A stretch of DNA of 64,000 nt from Kitasatospora sp. MAP5-34 (GCF_029894335.1 NZ_JARXZC010000041.1:1-64000), one strand, 5' to 3'; shown: positions 40,748 to 50,195, counted from the stretch's first letter. Numbers and translations are program-made. Notes: generated by a model from the sequence alone, not told the origin.

Positions 40748-41698
40748 CTACGCGGCTCGGTAGCGCCCGGTCCGGCGCTCCCAGTAGAGGTAGCCGGCCA
40801 GCCAGCGGGCCAGTCCGTCCGCGTAGCGCTGGGCGGCCTGGCGCTGGGGTTCGTCCAGCTCCAGCCAGCGGTAGACGTCGGGGAGTTCGGCGGTCAGGTC
40901 GGCGAAGCGGTCGACCATCAGCTGCGCCTCGGCGATCACCACCGAACAGGCCTCCTCGGCCGAGCAGGCGCGCTCCTGCTGGACGATCAGCACCAGGTTG
41001 CAGACGTCGCCGCGCGGTGCCTCCAGCGGGTACGAGCGGACGTCGTTGCTCAGCGACGGGATGTCGGCGGCGAGTTGGCGCAGTTGGCGGAGGAGCGGGT
41101 GGTGCAGGACGGTCTGCGGCACCTCGAAGCGGCCGAGCCGCTCGATCATGTCGAAAATGGTCTCCATCGCCGCAGTTCCCCGACGCAGCATCAGATAGCT
41201 CTGACGGTCCGGTAGTTGCCCGGAGTTCCGGCCGGCCGCCTCCGATGGGTGGCTGGCGAAGTACCACTCCCAGTCGTAGGCTGCGCGGGCACGCCAACGG
41301 GCTGACATGCCCTGGACACTTCGCCGCCACAGATCGGCGAAGGCGCGTTCGACGGGCGAGTTCCCGTCGGTGCGGGCGCCGTGGATGATCGCGCCGAGCC
41401 GCTCGCAGATCCGGGCGACCTGCTCGGGTCTGCGGCCGAGCGGCCCGTCGAACTGGTCGTCGAAGAGGAAGTAGAAGCCCAGGAGGTCGGTGGCCAGCCC
41501 GAGGTCGGTGGGGGAGGAGTCGGGGTAGCTCAGGGCGGCCAGTTCGGCCACCTCCCAGTGCGCGTACGTGAACTCGCCTGTTCCGGCGGCCAGTTCGCGA
41601 TGCCGTTGCAGCCATTCCTGGTGGTGGGTGGCGGCCTGGGCCTGGTGGGGGTTGCGGCGGTAGGGGAACGGAAGCTCAAGTGAGGTGTCGTCGGACAT
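40748..41698 (-). CDS. Class I terpene (sesquiterpene-type) synthase
   Basis: The 316-residue cyclase carries the Asp-rich motif FYFLFDDQFDG (DDxxD) and the NSE triad as SNDVRSYPLE (N-D-x-x-S-x-x-x-E). RRGTAAMETIFDMIE supplies the usual effector region and the protein ends in an RY-type motif (RRTGRYRAA). The length is typical of bacterial sesquiterpene synthases that cyclise farnesyl diphosphate. The product cannot be predicted by eye. No P450 or methyltransferase is adjacent. It is divergent from a large LAL-type regulator with inverted repeats between them. Confidence 0.92.
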   Translation of the reverse strand: MSDDTSLELPFPYRRNPHQAQAATHHQEWLQRHRELAAGTGEFTYAHWEVAELAALSYPDSSPTDLGLATDLLGFYFLFDDQFDGPLGRRPEQVARICERLGAIIHGARTDGNSPVERAFADLWRRSVQGMSARWRARAAYDWEWYFASHPSEAAGRNSGQLPDRQSYLMLRRGTAAMETIFDMIERLGRFEVPQTVLHHPLLRQLRQLAADIPSLSNDVRSYPLEAPRGDVCNLVLIVQQERACSAEEACSVVIAEAQLMVDRFADLTAELPDVYRWLELDEPQRQAAQRYADGLARWLAGYLYWERRTGRYRAA

Positions 41699-41841
41699 CG
41701 GACTCCCGGCGCTGCTGAGGATTGGTGCTGTACGTTGGTGCGGTTCCTTGCTGTGCGTAGGCGATCTGACGAGTCGCGTCGTGCTGCGGGACCGTCCCGC
41801 GCGGTCGTTTTCCGTGCGCGCTGTTCCGTGTTGCGTACAAA

Positions 41842-41891
41842 GATCATCTTCGATCCCGCGGGCCGAAGATTATCCGATCTGATCATCAGAT
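41842..41891. promoter_or_regulatory. Two inverted repeats between terpene synthase and LAL regulator
   Basis: ATCTTCG (41846-41852) faces CGAAGAT (41864-41870), extended by GAT/ATC outside one mismatch. Next to it, ATCTGATCATCAGAT (41877-41891) is a perfect 15-base palindrome. They lie in the 331-base divergent gap (41699-42029), which otherwise shows no gene, and look like operators. Confidence 0.55.
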
Positions 41892-42029
41892 GTCAGGCGT
41901 ACCAGGGCATTTGCCCTTGGCGTCCGCTCCGAACCCTGGACTCGCACTCCGGCCTGCGTGAACGCCCTACATGGGGGCGTGTGCGGCGCTAAGGTCGCCT
42001 GCAGACAACGGACGAGGCGGAGGCGCGGC

Positions 42030-45000
42030 ATGGCCGAACAGCGGAGCGAGCTGCAGGGCGAGGGCGAGTACGGCCAGGACGATACCGCCCGCGCGACACC
42101 GCTGCACGAGCGTGAGGACGAGCTCCGCTCGGGCGAACAGTCACTCACCAAGCTCTGCCGCGAATTCGCGGCGGGTGGCACCGAGATCGGGGAGCTGCTA
42201 CTCTTCGCCGCCCCACCTGGGCACGGCAAGACCTCGGTGCTGGACCAGATCCGGCGGCTGGCCAAGCTGCGCGAGCCGTGCACCGTCCTCTCCGGCCGGG
42301 GTGGCGAGCGGCAGATCAAGGAACCCTTCCACGTACTGCGGCAGTTGCTGCTCCCGGTGCTCGGCGCGCTGACCGAGACCGAGCGCGGCGAGGTCTTCGG
42401 CAACTGGTACGGCATCGTCGGCCCGGCGATCGGCCTGGTCCCGCCCTCCGGCGAGATGGAGCCACTGGACCCGCAGGGCGTCCGGGACGGTCTCGACTAC
42501 GTGCTGTTCCAACTCGCGCCGCGCCGGGCCCCCTTGGTGATGGTGGTCGACGACCTGCACTGGGCCGACCAGGAGTCGCTCACCTGGCTCGCCTCGTTCG
42601 CCGTACGGGCCCGGCACCTGCCGGTCCTGCTGGTCTTCGCCTATCGCGACGGCGAGTTCGCCGAAGAGGCCCGCAGCTTCCAGCAGCAGATCGAGAGCCA
42701 GGCGGCTCGCAAGCACGTGCTGCGCCCGCTCAACCCCGACTCGGTCGCCGAGCTGGTCCGCGCCGAGCTGGGCGCGGCCGACGACCAGTTCTGTCGCCAG
42801 GTCTGGGCGATCACCGGCGGCAGCCCGTACGACACCGAGGCGTTGCTGCGCGAGATCCGCGAGCAGGCCCTCGAGCCGACCGAGGAGAACTCGCCCCAGC
42901 TGCACGATCTCGCCGCCTCGGCCAAGGGCATGACGCATCAGTACTGGCTGGAGAAGCTCGGCCCCAACACGCTGCGGTTCGCCTGGGCCGCCGCGCTGCT
43001 CGGTACCGACATCAAGCACAGCCTCGCGGCCAACATCTGCGCCCAGGGCCCCGCCGAGGCCGCCGAGTCCGTCCGGCAGCTGCGCAGGCACCGGGTGCTC
43101 AAGGACAGCCCCTACGGCCAGCTGGACTTCGTCCACACGCTGATCGGCACCTCGATCTACCAGTCCATCCCGCCCGCCACCCGGACCGGCATGCACGGCA
43201 TCGCCGCAATGGCCATCGAGAACACGGGCGGCACACTGCTGGAAGCCTCCCGGCACCTGTTGGAGACCCACCCCGACGGTGACGACGAGATCGTCCGCAA
43301 GCTGCGCAAGGCCGCCGTCGAGCACCTGGCGATCGGCGCGCCCGACGCCGCCTACCGTTGCCTCGAACGCGCCCTCATCGAACCGCCGGACGAGGACGAC
43401 CGCGCCGAGGTGCTGTACGAGGCCGGCTGCGCCGCGCTGCTCACCGACCCCGCCGCCACCGTCAACCAGCTGCGCCTGGCACTCGAGTTGGAGGACGGTC
43501 TCGACCCGGAGCGCCGGATCGACGCGATCACCCGGCTCGCCGAGGTGCTGGCCCACTCGGGCGAGCTGTTCGCCGCCGCCGAGACCTGCCGGATCGAGGC
43601 CGACCGCACCCCGCCGGGGCTCGGTCAACTCCGGCTTCGAGCCGCCCAGTTCATGTGGACGGCGTGGCAGCGCGAGGAGGAGGACGGCCCCGGCCGCTCC
43701 CGCGCGCTGAAGGAGCTCTACGCCAGCCTCACGGGCAAGGAGTCGGCCGAGCGCGCCGTACTGGCGATGCGAGCCTGGGACCTCACCCTGCGCGGCGAGC
43801 CGGTCTGCCGCATCCTCGGCCTGGTGGAGGAGGCACTGGTCGACGGTCGGCTGCCGCAGGAACTCGGGTGGCGGAACGCCATGTGGGGCTTCGAACTGCC
43901 TGCCATCATCGGCCTCTCGTACACCTATACCGACCAACTCGCCCGCGCGGAGAAGCTCTTCTCCGACGCCATCCTCGAATTCGACATCGCCGGCTGGAGC
44001 GGTGCGCACCTGGGGTTCGCGTACTTCCTGATGGGCCTGGTCCGGTTCCGGCGCGGCTTCCTGGCCGAGGCCGAGGACTTCCTCCGCCGTGGCCTGCGGC
44101 TCTCCGAGCGGATCGCCCCGGACATCCCGCTGCAGTGGGACATCGTCGGCGTGCTGGCGGACACCCTGCTCGCCCGGGGCCGGGTGGACGAGGCCTGGGA
44201 GCTCTGCAAGACGTACCGCTTCGCCCCGCCGTTCCACCCGACGGCGATGGTCCTGCCCGACGCGCCGACGCTGTACGGCAAGCTGCTGCTGGCCCGGGGC
44301 GACCACGAGGGTGCGGTCACGGTCCTCAGGGAGGTCGGCCGGCAGTTGGACGACCGGGGTTGGCACAACCCCGTCTGGGCACCGTGGGTCGGACACCTGG
44401 CGCTCGCCCTCGCTCCGGACCAGCCCGACGAGGCCCGCAAGGTCGCGGCGGACGCCGTCGCACGGGCCCGCGTCTTCGGCTCGGCCTCCGCGATCGGCAC
44501 CGCGCTCCGCCAGGAGGCGGCGGTCTGGGACGGGCCGCGCACGGTCGAGCTGCTGGAGGAGGCCGTCGGCTCGCTCACCCAGTCCCCGGCCGGGTACGAA
44601 CTCGCTCAGGCGCTGGTCGACCTGGGCTCGGCGCTGCGCAGGGCGGGCCGCTCGGCGGACGCCGCCGAGCACCTCTACCAGGGCATGGAACTGGCCCAGC
44701 ACTGCGGCGCCGACAGCCTGGTGGCCCGGACCAGGAGGGAGCTGTCGACCTCGGGTCTGCGGCCCAACCGGCTCCGAACGGTCAGCCGGGACGCGCTGAG
44801 CCAGCCCGAGTGGGCCGTCGCCGAGCTGGCCGTCCAGGGCGTCCCGCCGCAGCGGATCGCGGAGCGGCTCGACCTCGAACTCAGCCTGGTCCACCGGCGC
44901 CTCGCCGCCGTCCACCGCAAGGCCGGCACCGGCCCCGAGGGCCTGGCGGCGGCGCTCGGGCTGACCGACGCCCCGGAGCCGGACGCCCCGGAGCCCGACG

Positions 45001-45035
45001 GCGAGAGCGATGACGGGAGCGATGACGGGGCGTGA
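42030..45035 (+). CDS. Large ATP-binding LAL/STAND-type regulator
   Basis: The 1001-residue protein has Walker A PPGHGKTS at residues 62-69, Walker B LVMVVDDLHWAD near 178, an AAA/NTPase module, then TPR-like helical repeats from about residue 420 to 900, and a C-terminal helical domain (LSQPEWAVAELAVQGVPPQR..RLDLELSLVHRRL) that resembles a worn LuxR-type HTH. LAL proteins activate secondary metabolism genes in response to a ligand. GGAGG precedes ATG 42030 by seven bases. The divergent terpene synthase is a reasonable target. The tail is acidic (PDAPEPDGESDDGSDDGA). Confidence 0.85.
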   Translation: MAEQRSELQGEGEYGQDDTARATPLHEREDELRSGEQSLTKLCREFAAGGTEIGELLLFAAPPGHGKTSVLDQIRRLAKLREPCTVLSGRGGERQIKEPFHVLRQLLLPVLGALTETERGEVFGNWYGIVGPAIGLVPPSGEMEPLDPQGVRDGLDYVLFQLAPRRAPLVMVVDDLHWADQESLTWLASFAVRARHLPVLLVFAYRDGEFAEEARSFQQQIESQAARKHVLRPLNPDSVAELVRAELGAADDQFCRQVWAITGGSPYDTEALLREIREQALEPTEENSPQLHDLAASAKGMTHQYWLEKLGPNTLRFAWAAALLGTDIKHSLAANICAQGPAEAAESVRQLRRHRVLKDSPYGQLDFVHTLIGTSIYQSIPPATRTGMHGIAAMAIENTGGTLLEASRHLLETHPDGDDEIVRKLRKAAVEHLAIGAPDAAYRCLERALIEPPDEDDRAEVLYEAGCAALLTDPAATVNQLRLALELEDGLDPERRIDAITRLAEVLAHSGELFAAAETCRIEADRTPPGLGQLRLRAAQFMWTAWQREEEDGPGRSRALKELYASLTGKESAERAVLAMRAWDLTLRGEPVCRILGLVEEALVDGRLPQELGWRNAMWGFELPAIIGLSYTYTDQLARAEKLFSDAILEFDIAGWSGAHLGFAYFLMGLVRFRRGFLAEAEDFLRRGLRLSERIAPDIPLQWDIVGVLADTLLARGRVDEAWELCKTYRFAPPFHPTAMVLPDAPTLYGKLLLARGDHEGAVTVLREVGRQLDDRGWHNPVWAPWVGHLALALAPDQPDEARKVAADAVARARVFGSASAIGTALRQEAAVWDGPRTVELLEEAVGSLTQSPAGYELAQALVDLGSALRRAGRSADAAEHLYQGMELAQHCGADSLVARTRRELSTSGLRPNRLRTVSRDALSQPEWAVAELAVQGVPPQRIAERLDLELSLVHRRLAAVHRKAGTGPEGLAAALGLTDAPEPDAPEPDGESDDGSDDGA

Positions 45036-45055
45036 GGTTCGGATGCGTCGGACGG

Positions 45056-45125
45056 TGAAGCACGGCTCCTGAAGTGCGGCTCCTGAAGCACGGTTCGTGA
45101 AGTGCGGTTGGTGAAGTGCGGTTCG
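45056..45125. repeat. Five tandem 14-base repeats
   Basis: Units TGAAG(CA/TG)CGG(CT)T(C/G)(C/G) run head to tail at 45056, 45070, 45084, 45098 and 45112, differing at a few positions. The array lies 20 bases after the LAL stop, within the 237-base gap before galM. No spacers, so not a CRISPR. Confidence 0.8.
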
Positions 45126-45272
45126 TGCGGCAGGGATCGTGAGGCGCAGCAAGGGCGCGCGGGCGTCGCTACGAGCCGGAGGTCGGCCCGGCCGGGCTAG
45201 GCTGGCCTCCGACGGCGACAGGAACCCCCACAGTCGGACATGTCCCGGACCGGGATGAGTAGGGAGCGGGCC

Positions 45273-46361
45273 ATGGCAGGGTCGGCAGCAGCCACCGAGG
45301 TCGGACGCGAATCCTTCGACGCGACCGGCGCGGGTGCGGCCATCGAGCGCTGGACGCTCCGCACGGAGCGTCCGGGCGGCGGCCGGATCGAGGCCACCGT
45401 CCTGACACTCGGCGCGACCCTGCACACCCTCACCGCGCCGGACCGCTCCGGCACCCCGGGGCAGCTGCTGCTCAGCACCGACGAGCTGGGCCAGATCCTC
45501 GGCGGCGCCCGCCACTACGGCACCACCGTCGGCCGCTACGCCAACCGGATCGCGGACAGCCGGATCACCCTGGACGGCAAGGACCACCCGCTCGCCGCCA
45601 CCGGGAACGGCGTCACCCTGCACGGCGGCCCGGACGGCTTCGCCAACCGGATCTGGACCGCCGAGGAGATCCCCGGCGGCGTCCGGCTCCACCTGCACAG
45701 CCGGGACGGCGACCAGGGCTTCCCCGGCGCGCTGGACGTATGGGTCTCCTACACCCTCGCGGCGGACACCCTCGCGATCGAGTACCGGGCCGTCACCACC
45801 CGCCCCACCGTGGTCAACCTGACCAACCACGCCTACTTCAACCTGGCCGGCGAGGGCAGCGGCGACATCCTGGGCCACCTGCTCACCCTGGACGCCGACG
45901 AGTACACCCCCGCCGACGAGCGGCAGATCCCGTACGGGCCGTACGAGCCGGTGGCGGGCACCCCGTTCGACTTCACCACCGCGCGCCCGGTCGGCAAGTC
46001 CATCCACGACGACCACCCGCAGCTGACCGGCCCCGGCGGCTACGACCACAACTGGGTGCTCCGGCCCCGCCCCGCCGACGGCACCCCGGCCCGGGCCGCC
46101 CTGCTGGAGGACCCGGGCAGCGGGCGCACCCTGGAGGTGCTCACCACCGAGCCCGGGCTGCAGGTCTACACCGCCAACACCTTCCACGGCGCGGTGACGG
46201 GCGCGAGCGGGGTGCCGTACGGGCCGTACGCGGGGATCGCGCTGGAGACCCAGCACCACCCGGACTCGCCCCACCAGCCCTCGTACCCCTCCACCGAGCT
46301 GCGGCCCGGGCAGGAGTTCCGCTCCACCACGCTGCTGCGGCTCGGCTGCGCGGGGAGGTAG
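45273..46361 (+). CDS. galM: Aldose 1-epimerase (galactose mutarotase)
   Basis: The 362-residue beta-sandwich enzyme interconverts alpha and beta anomers of hexoses. YGTTVGRYANRIADS, LHGGPDGF and the catalytic His in NLTNHAYFNLAGEG are intact; the catalytic Glu is in YAGIALETQHHPDSP. ATG 45273 has GGGAG seven bases upstream and is preferred over ATG 45255. It is followed by a strong hairpin and then the mal genes, so it sits beside but outside the maltose operon. Confidence 0.92.
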   Translation: MAGSAAATEVGRESFDATGAGAAIERWTLRTERPGGGRIEATVLTLGATLHTLTAPDRSGTPGQLLLSTDELGQILGGARHYGTTVGRYANRIADSRITLDGKDHPLAATGNGVTLHGGPDGFANRIWTAEEIPGGVRLHLHSRDGDQGFPGALDVWVSYTLAADTLAIEYRAVTTRPTVVNLTNHAYFNLAGEGSGDILGHLLTLDADEYTPADERQIPYGPYEPVAGTPFDFTTARPVGKSIHDDHPQLTGPGGYDHNWVLRPRPADGTPARAALLEDPGSGRTLEVLTTEPGLQVYTANTFHGAVTGASGVPYGPYAGIALETQHHPDSPHQPSYPSTELRPGQEFRSTTLLRLGCAGR

Positions 46362-46378
46362 ACACCCGGTCAGCGACG

Positions 46379-46460
46379 GACAGGGCGCGAGGAACTGCGC
46401 GAACGCGGTAGGGCACAGGTTGTCGCCTTCCGGTTTCGCGCAGTTCCTCGCGCCCCTGTC
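46379..46460. terminator. Long hairpin terminator after galM
   Basis: Arms 46379-46403 and 46435-46460 pair over 25 bases with one bulged base, around a 31-base loop. The core CAGGGGCGCGAGGAACTGCG belongs to a hairpin type widely scattered in streptomycete intergenic DNA and resembles the GC repeats elsewhere in this window. It lies between galM and the mal promoter. Confidence 0.75.
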
Positions 46461-46538
46461 TGTGGCCGGCGCCTGCTCGTCGGGATCTCAACACCAAGTG
46501 GCAACGCCCGGGACACGCGCGCGTAACGATCGCCGGAT

Positions 46539-46559
46539 CTTGCAGAAACTTGCTGCAAG
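46539..46559 (+). promoter_or_regulatory. MalR operator upstream of malE
   Basis: CTTGCAG-N7-CTGCAAG is a perfect inverted repeat 135 bases upstream of malE. It matches the operator bound by the LacI-type regulator MalR (Reg1) in Streptomyces. The malR gene lies at the end of the same cluster. The remaining part of the 332-base gap (46362-46693) shows no gene. Confidence 0.85.
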
Positions 46560-46693
46560 GACTTTCGGCGACGATTGCATCGCTGTTACGTTCCTCCCCA
46601 AGCCCGACGGCCGTAACGGCGGTCGGTGCGGGACAGCCATTATGCGCGGTCCTCCCCCCTCCCTCGGGCACCCCCACCTTTCTAGGAGTTCTC

Positions 46694-47977
46694 ATGCGGC
46701 GTGGCATCGCGGCCTCTGCCCTCGTTGCGGCCCTCGCGGTCTCTCTCGCGGCTTGTGGCAGTAGCGGCTCCGGTTCGGACACCAAGGCCGCCGACGGCCC
46801 GGTCACCATCACGTACTGGGACACCTCGAACGCCACCAACGAGGCGCCGAACTACCAGGCGCTGGTCAGCAAGTTCGAGGCCGCCAACCCGAACATCAAG
46901 GTCAACTTCGTCAACGTGCCGTTCGACCAGGCGCAGAACAAGCTGCAGACCGCGATGGGTGCCTCGGGCGCGCCGGACGTCTTCCGCTCCGAGGTCGGCT
47001 GGACCTCCGCCTTCGCCAAGGGCGGCTACCTGGAGCCGCTCGACGGCACCCCCGCCGCCACCGACACCTCCGCGTTCCAGGCCAGCCTGATCCAGCAGGC
47101 CAAGTACGACGGCAAGCTCTACGGTGTGCCGCTGGTCACCGACACCCTCGGCTTCCTCTACAACAAGGCGCTGTTCGCCAAGGCCGGCATCACCGCCGCC
47201 CCCAAGACCTGGGACGAGCTGAAGGCCGACGCCGCGCTGGTCAAGGACAAGGCCGGCGTCGACGGCTTCTTCATGCGCGCCGGTGACGGCTACTACGCGA
47301 TGCCCTTCCTGTACGGCGAGGGCACCAACATGGTGGATGCCGCCAACAAGAAGATCACCATCAACTCGCCCGAGGCCGCCAAGGCCGTCGAGACCTACAA
47401 GTCGATGTTCACCGCGCCCGGCACCGTCAAGGCCGACGTGACGACCGACTCATACGCGCACATGATGGACGCCTTCAACAGCGGCAAGGTCGCGGCGATC
47501 ATCAACGGCCCGTGGGAGCTCACCAACATCTACAAGGGCTCCGCCTTCGCGGACAAGGCCAACCTCGGCATCGCGGCCGTCCCGGCCGGCTCGACCGGCA
47601 AGGCCGGCGCCCCGACCGGCGGTCACAACGTCGCCGTCTACGCCGGTTCGGACGCCGCCCACAAGGCCGCCGCCGAGAAGCTGGCCGGGTTCCTGACCTC
47701 CGCCGAGAGCCAGACCTTCCTCGCGCTGAAGAACGACACCCTGCCGACCCGCTCCGACGCGTACACCGCCGAGGTCAAGGCCAACCTGGGTATCGCCGGC
47801 TTCCAGGCGATCCTGCCCGTCGCCCAGCCGCGCCCCGAACTGCCCGAGTACAGCTCGCTGTTCGGCTCCATCGGCACCAACCTGGGCAAGATCGTCCAGG
47901 GCCAGGCCGGCACCCAGGCCGGCCTGGACGCCACCGCCGTCGACTACGCGAAGCTGCTCCCCGGCTTCACGAAGTAG
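46694..47977 (+). CDS. malE: Maltose/maltodextrin-binding lipoprotein
   Basis: The 427-residue solute-binding protein has a lipoprotein signal: basic start, hydrophobic core and lipobox LAAC with Cys21. TITYWDTSNATNEAPNYQAL and KVNFVNVPFDQAQNKLQTAM mark the family 1 sugar-binding fold (quoted in parts under 20 residues each). AGGAG precedes ATG 46694. It captures maltodextrins and delivers them to MalFG. No ATPase gene is present here; streptomycetes use a shared MsiK ATPase for such importers. Confidence 0.93.
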   Translation: MRRGIAASALVAALAVSLAACGSSGSGSDTKAADGPVTITYWDTSNATNEAPNYQALVSKFEAANPNIKVNFVNVPFDQAQNKLQTAMGASGAPDVFRSEVGWTSAFAKGGYLEPLDGTPAATDTSAFQASLIQQAKYDGKLYGVPLVTDTLGFLYNKALFAKAGITAAPKTWDELKADAALVKDKAGVDGFFMRAGDGYYAMPFLYGEGTNMVDAANKKITINSPEAAKAVETYKSMFTAPGTVKADVTTDSYAHMMDAFNSGKVAAIINGPWELTNIYKGSAFADKANLGIAAVPAGSTGKAGAPTGGHNVAVYAGSDAAHKAAAEKLAGFLTSAESQTFLALKNDTLPTRSDAYTAEVKANLGIAGFQAILPVAQPRPELPEYSSLFGSIGTNLGKIVQGQAGTQAGLDATAVDYAKLLPGFTK

Positions 47978-48092
47978 ACCCACCCGGCCGCCCGGCCCCG
48001 CCTGACAGCGGGCCGGGCGGCCTCCCGCACGAACGCAGTGAACAGCAGCAGTCGCCGGCGAGGCGGCCGGACCTCCCGAAAAGGTGTCAAAA

Positions 48093-49094
48093 ATGGCAGT
48101 CGCCGTGCAGGGCGCTCCCAGCCGGCGGAGTCGTGAGCGCGAACCGCGCCCCGGCCTCGTCCAGCGCCTCAAGCTCTCGTACAGCAAGTACTGGTACGCC
48201 TACGCGATGGTCGCGCCGGTCGTCATCGTGCTCGGCGTGCTGGTCGGCTACCCGCTGGTCAACGGCATCTACCTGACGCTCACCGACGCCAACAGCCTCA
48301 ACTCGGCGCGCCAGATCGGCCTCAAGCACATCCCGGCCACCTACCACTTCATCGGTCTGCACAACTACGCCGACGTGCTCTGGGGCCCGGGCTCCTACGA
48401 CCGGTTCTGGTCGCACTTCGTCTGGACCATCGCGTGGACGGTCATCTGCGTCACCGTCACCTTCGCGATCGGCCTGGGCCTGGCGCTGCTGATGAACCAG
48501 AAGCTCCGGGCCCGGGGCCTCTACCGGATGCTGCTGATCCTGCCCTGGGCGGTGCCGACCTTCGTCACCGTCTTCTCCTGGCGGCTGATGCTCGCCGACG
48601 GCGGCGCGGTCAACACGCTGCTGGGTTCGGTCGGTCTGCCCGAACCCTCCTGGCTCTCCGACCCGCTGGCCATGAAGGCCGCCGCGATCATCGTCAACAC
48701 CTGGTGCGGTGTGCCGTTCATGATGGTCTCGCTGCTCGGCGGCCTGCAGTCCATCCCGGCCGAGCTGTACGAGGCCGCCGAGATGGACGGCGCCACCCCC
48801 TGGCAGCGGTTCCGCCACGTGACCCTGCCGGGGCTGCGCAACGTCAGCAGCACGGTGGTGCTGCTCGGTGTGATCTGGACGTTCAACCAGTTCACCGTCA
48901 TCTTCATCCTGTTCGGCACCAACGCTCCGGACGTGAACATCCTGGTCACCTGGGCCTACTACCTCGGCTTCGGCCAGCAGCCCCGGGACTTCGCCCAGTC
49001 CGCGACCTACGGCGTGCTGCTGCTCTCGATCCTGATCGTCTTCACCAGCTTCTACCGCCGCTGGCTGGCCCGGAACGAGGAGGCCACCCGATGA
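48093..49094 (+). CDS. malF: Maltose ABC transporter permease MalF
   Basis: The 333-residue membrane protein has six main hydrophobic spans and the cytoplasmic EAA loop YEAAEMDGATPWQRFRHVTLP that docks the ATPase. ATG 48093 with AAGG eight bases upstream is preferred over GTG 48084. malG starts in its stop codon (ATGA). Confidence 0.92.
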   Translation: MAVAVQGAPSRRSREREPRPGLVQRLKLSYSKYWYAYAMVAPVVIVLGVLVGYPLVNGIYLTLTDANSLNSARQIGLKHIPATYHFIGLHNYADVLWGPGSYDRFWSHFVWTIAWTVICVTVTFAIGLGLALLMNQKLRARGLYRMLLILPWAVPTFVTVFSWRLMLADGGAVNTLLGSVGLPEPSWLSDPLAMKAAAIIVNTWCGVPFMMVSLLGGLQSIPAELYEAAEMDGATPWQRFRHVTLPGLRNVSSTVVLLGVIWTFNQFTVIFILFGTNAPDVNILVTWAYYLGFGQQPRDFAQSATYGVLLLSILIVFTSFYRRWLARNEEATR

Positions 49095-50071
49095 CCGCCG
49101 CCCGTACCCAGCCCAGTGACCACGACGAGGCAGGCAGCCAGATGACCGTCACCGCCGAACGACCCACCGCCGAACGACCCACCGCCGAACGACCCGCCAC
49201 CGAGCCGGCTCCGGCTCCCCGCCCCGCCAAGGTGCGCGGCCGGGGCGAGAGCAGCCCGCTGGCCACCGCGCTCGCGCACGGCACGCTGATCGTCGCGAGC
49301 CTGGTCGCGCTCTTCCCGGTCCTGTACATCGCGTACATCTCGCTCGGCCCGGACAAGATGGACTACCTGCACCCCGGGGCGATCTTCGGCAAGGCGACCC
49401 TGTCGAACTTCTCCAAGGTGCTGTTCCACACCGACTTCTTCACCTGGTTCGGCAACTCGGTCGTCGTCGCGGGCGGTACCACCGTATTCGGCGTCCTGGT
49501 CGCCGCGACCGCCGGCTACGCGGTCTCCCGGATGCGCTTCCCCGGTCACCGCCAGCTGATGTGGACCCTGCTGGTGACCCAGATGTTCCCGGTCACCGTG
49601 CTGATGGTCCCGCTGTACACGATCCTGTCCGAGCTGAAGCTGCTGGACAGCTACCTCGGCCTGATCCTGGTCTACCTGACCACCACCGTGCCGTACTGCG
49701 CCTGGCTGATGAAGGGCTACTTCGACACCATCCCGGTGGAGATCGACGAGGCCGGCCGGGTCGACGGGCTCACCCCGTTCGGCACCTTCTGGCGCCTCAT
49801 CATCCCGCTCGCGCGGCCGGGCCTGGCGGTGGCGGCGTTCTACTCCTTCCTCACCGCCTGGGCCGAGGTCGCCTACGCGTCGACCTTCATGCTCGGCTCC
49901 GGCAAGTACACCCTCGCCGTCGGCCTGCAGAGCTTCGTGAGCCAGTACGAGAGCCAGTGGAACCTGATGGCCGCCACCTCCGTGCTGATCGCGATCCCCG
50001 CCGCAGTGGTCTTCTACCTTGTGCAGCGCCACCTGGTCTCCGGTCTGACGGCCGGTGCGGCCAAGTCCTGA
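49091..50071 (+). CDS. malG: Maltose ABC transporter permease MalG
   Basis: The 326-residue permease has a 60-residue cytoplasmic N-terminus containing a triple TAERP repeat, then six spans and the EAA motif EIDEAGRVDGLTPFGTFWRL. It ends VQRHLVSGLTAGAAK, typical of MalG. It overlaps malF by four bases and so is made with it at equal level. Confidence 0.92.
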   Translation: MTAARTQPSDHDEAGSQMTVTAERPTAERPTAERPATEPAPAPRPAKVRGRGESSPLATALAHGTLIVASLVALFPVLYIAYISLGPDKMDYLHPGAIFGKATLSNFSKVLFHTDFFTWFGNSVVVAGGTTVFGVLVAATAGYAVSRMRFPGHRQLMWTLLVTQMFPVTVLMVPLYTILSELKLLDSYLGLILVYLTTTVPYCAWLMKGYFDTIPVEIDEAGRVDGLTPFGTFWRLIIPLARPGLAVAAFYSFLTAWAEVAYASTFMLGSGKYTLAVGLQSFVSQYESQWNLMAATSVLIAIPAAVVFYLVQRHLVSGLTAGAAKS

Positions 50072-50097
50072 CGCGAGCACAGTCCTGACGCGAGCAC
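50064..50097. repeat. 17-base tandem duplication at the malG stop
   Basis: AGTCCTGACGCGAGCAC occurs twice in direct succession (50064-50080, 50081-50097). The malG stop lies in the first copy, so the duplication is downstream of the protein end. Confidence 0.8.
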
Positions 50098-50195
50098 AGT
50101 CCGCAACTCTCCTTTATCTTCTGCCTGTTACCGCGCACCGGCCGCCCGCTCCCCGGGCGACCGGGACGACACCTAGTCCCCAAGGGATGACTGTC

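Noticed and set aside
45056..45125. CRISPR-like array
   Set aside because: The 14-base units abut with no spacers, so it is a plain tandem repeat.
42198..46274. Very long open frame (1358 codons) on the minus strand
   Set aside because: It is opposite to the LAL regulator and galM, is Arg/Gly/Val/Asp-rich, and lacks any family motif. Long antisense frames are expected from high-GC codon bias.
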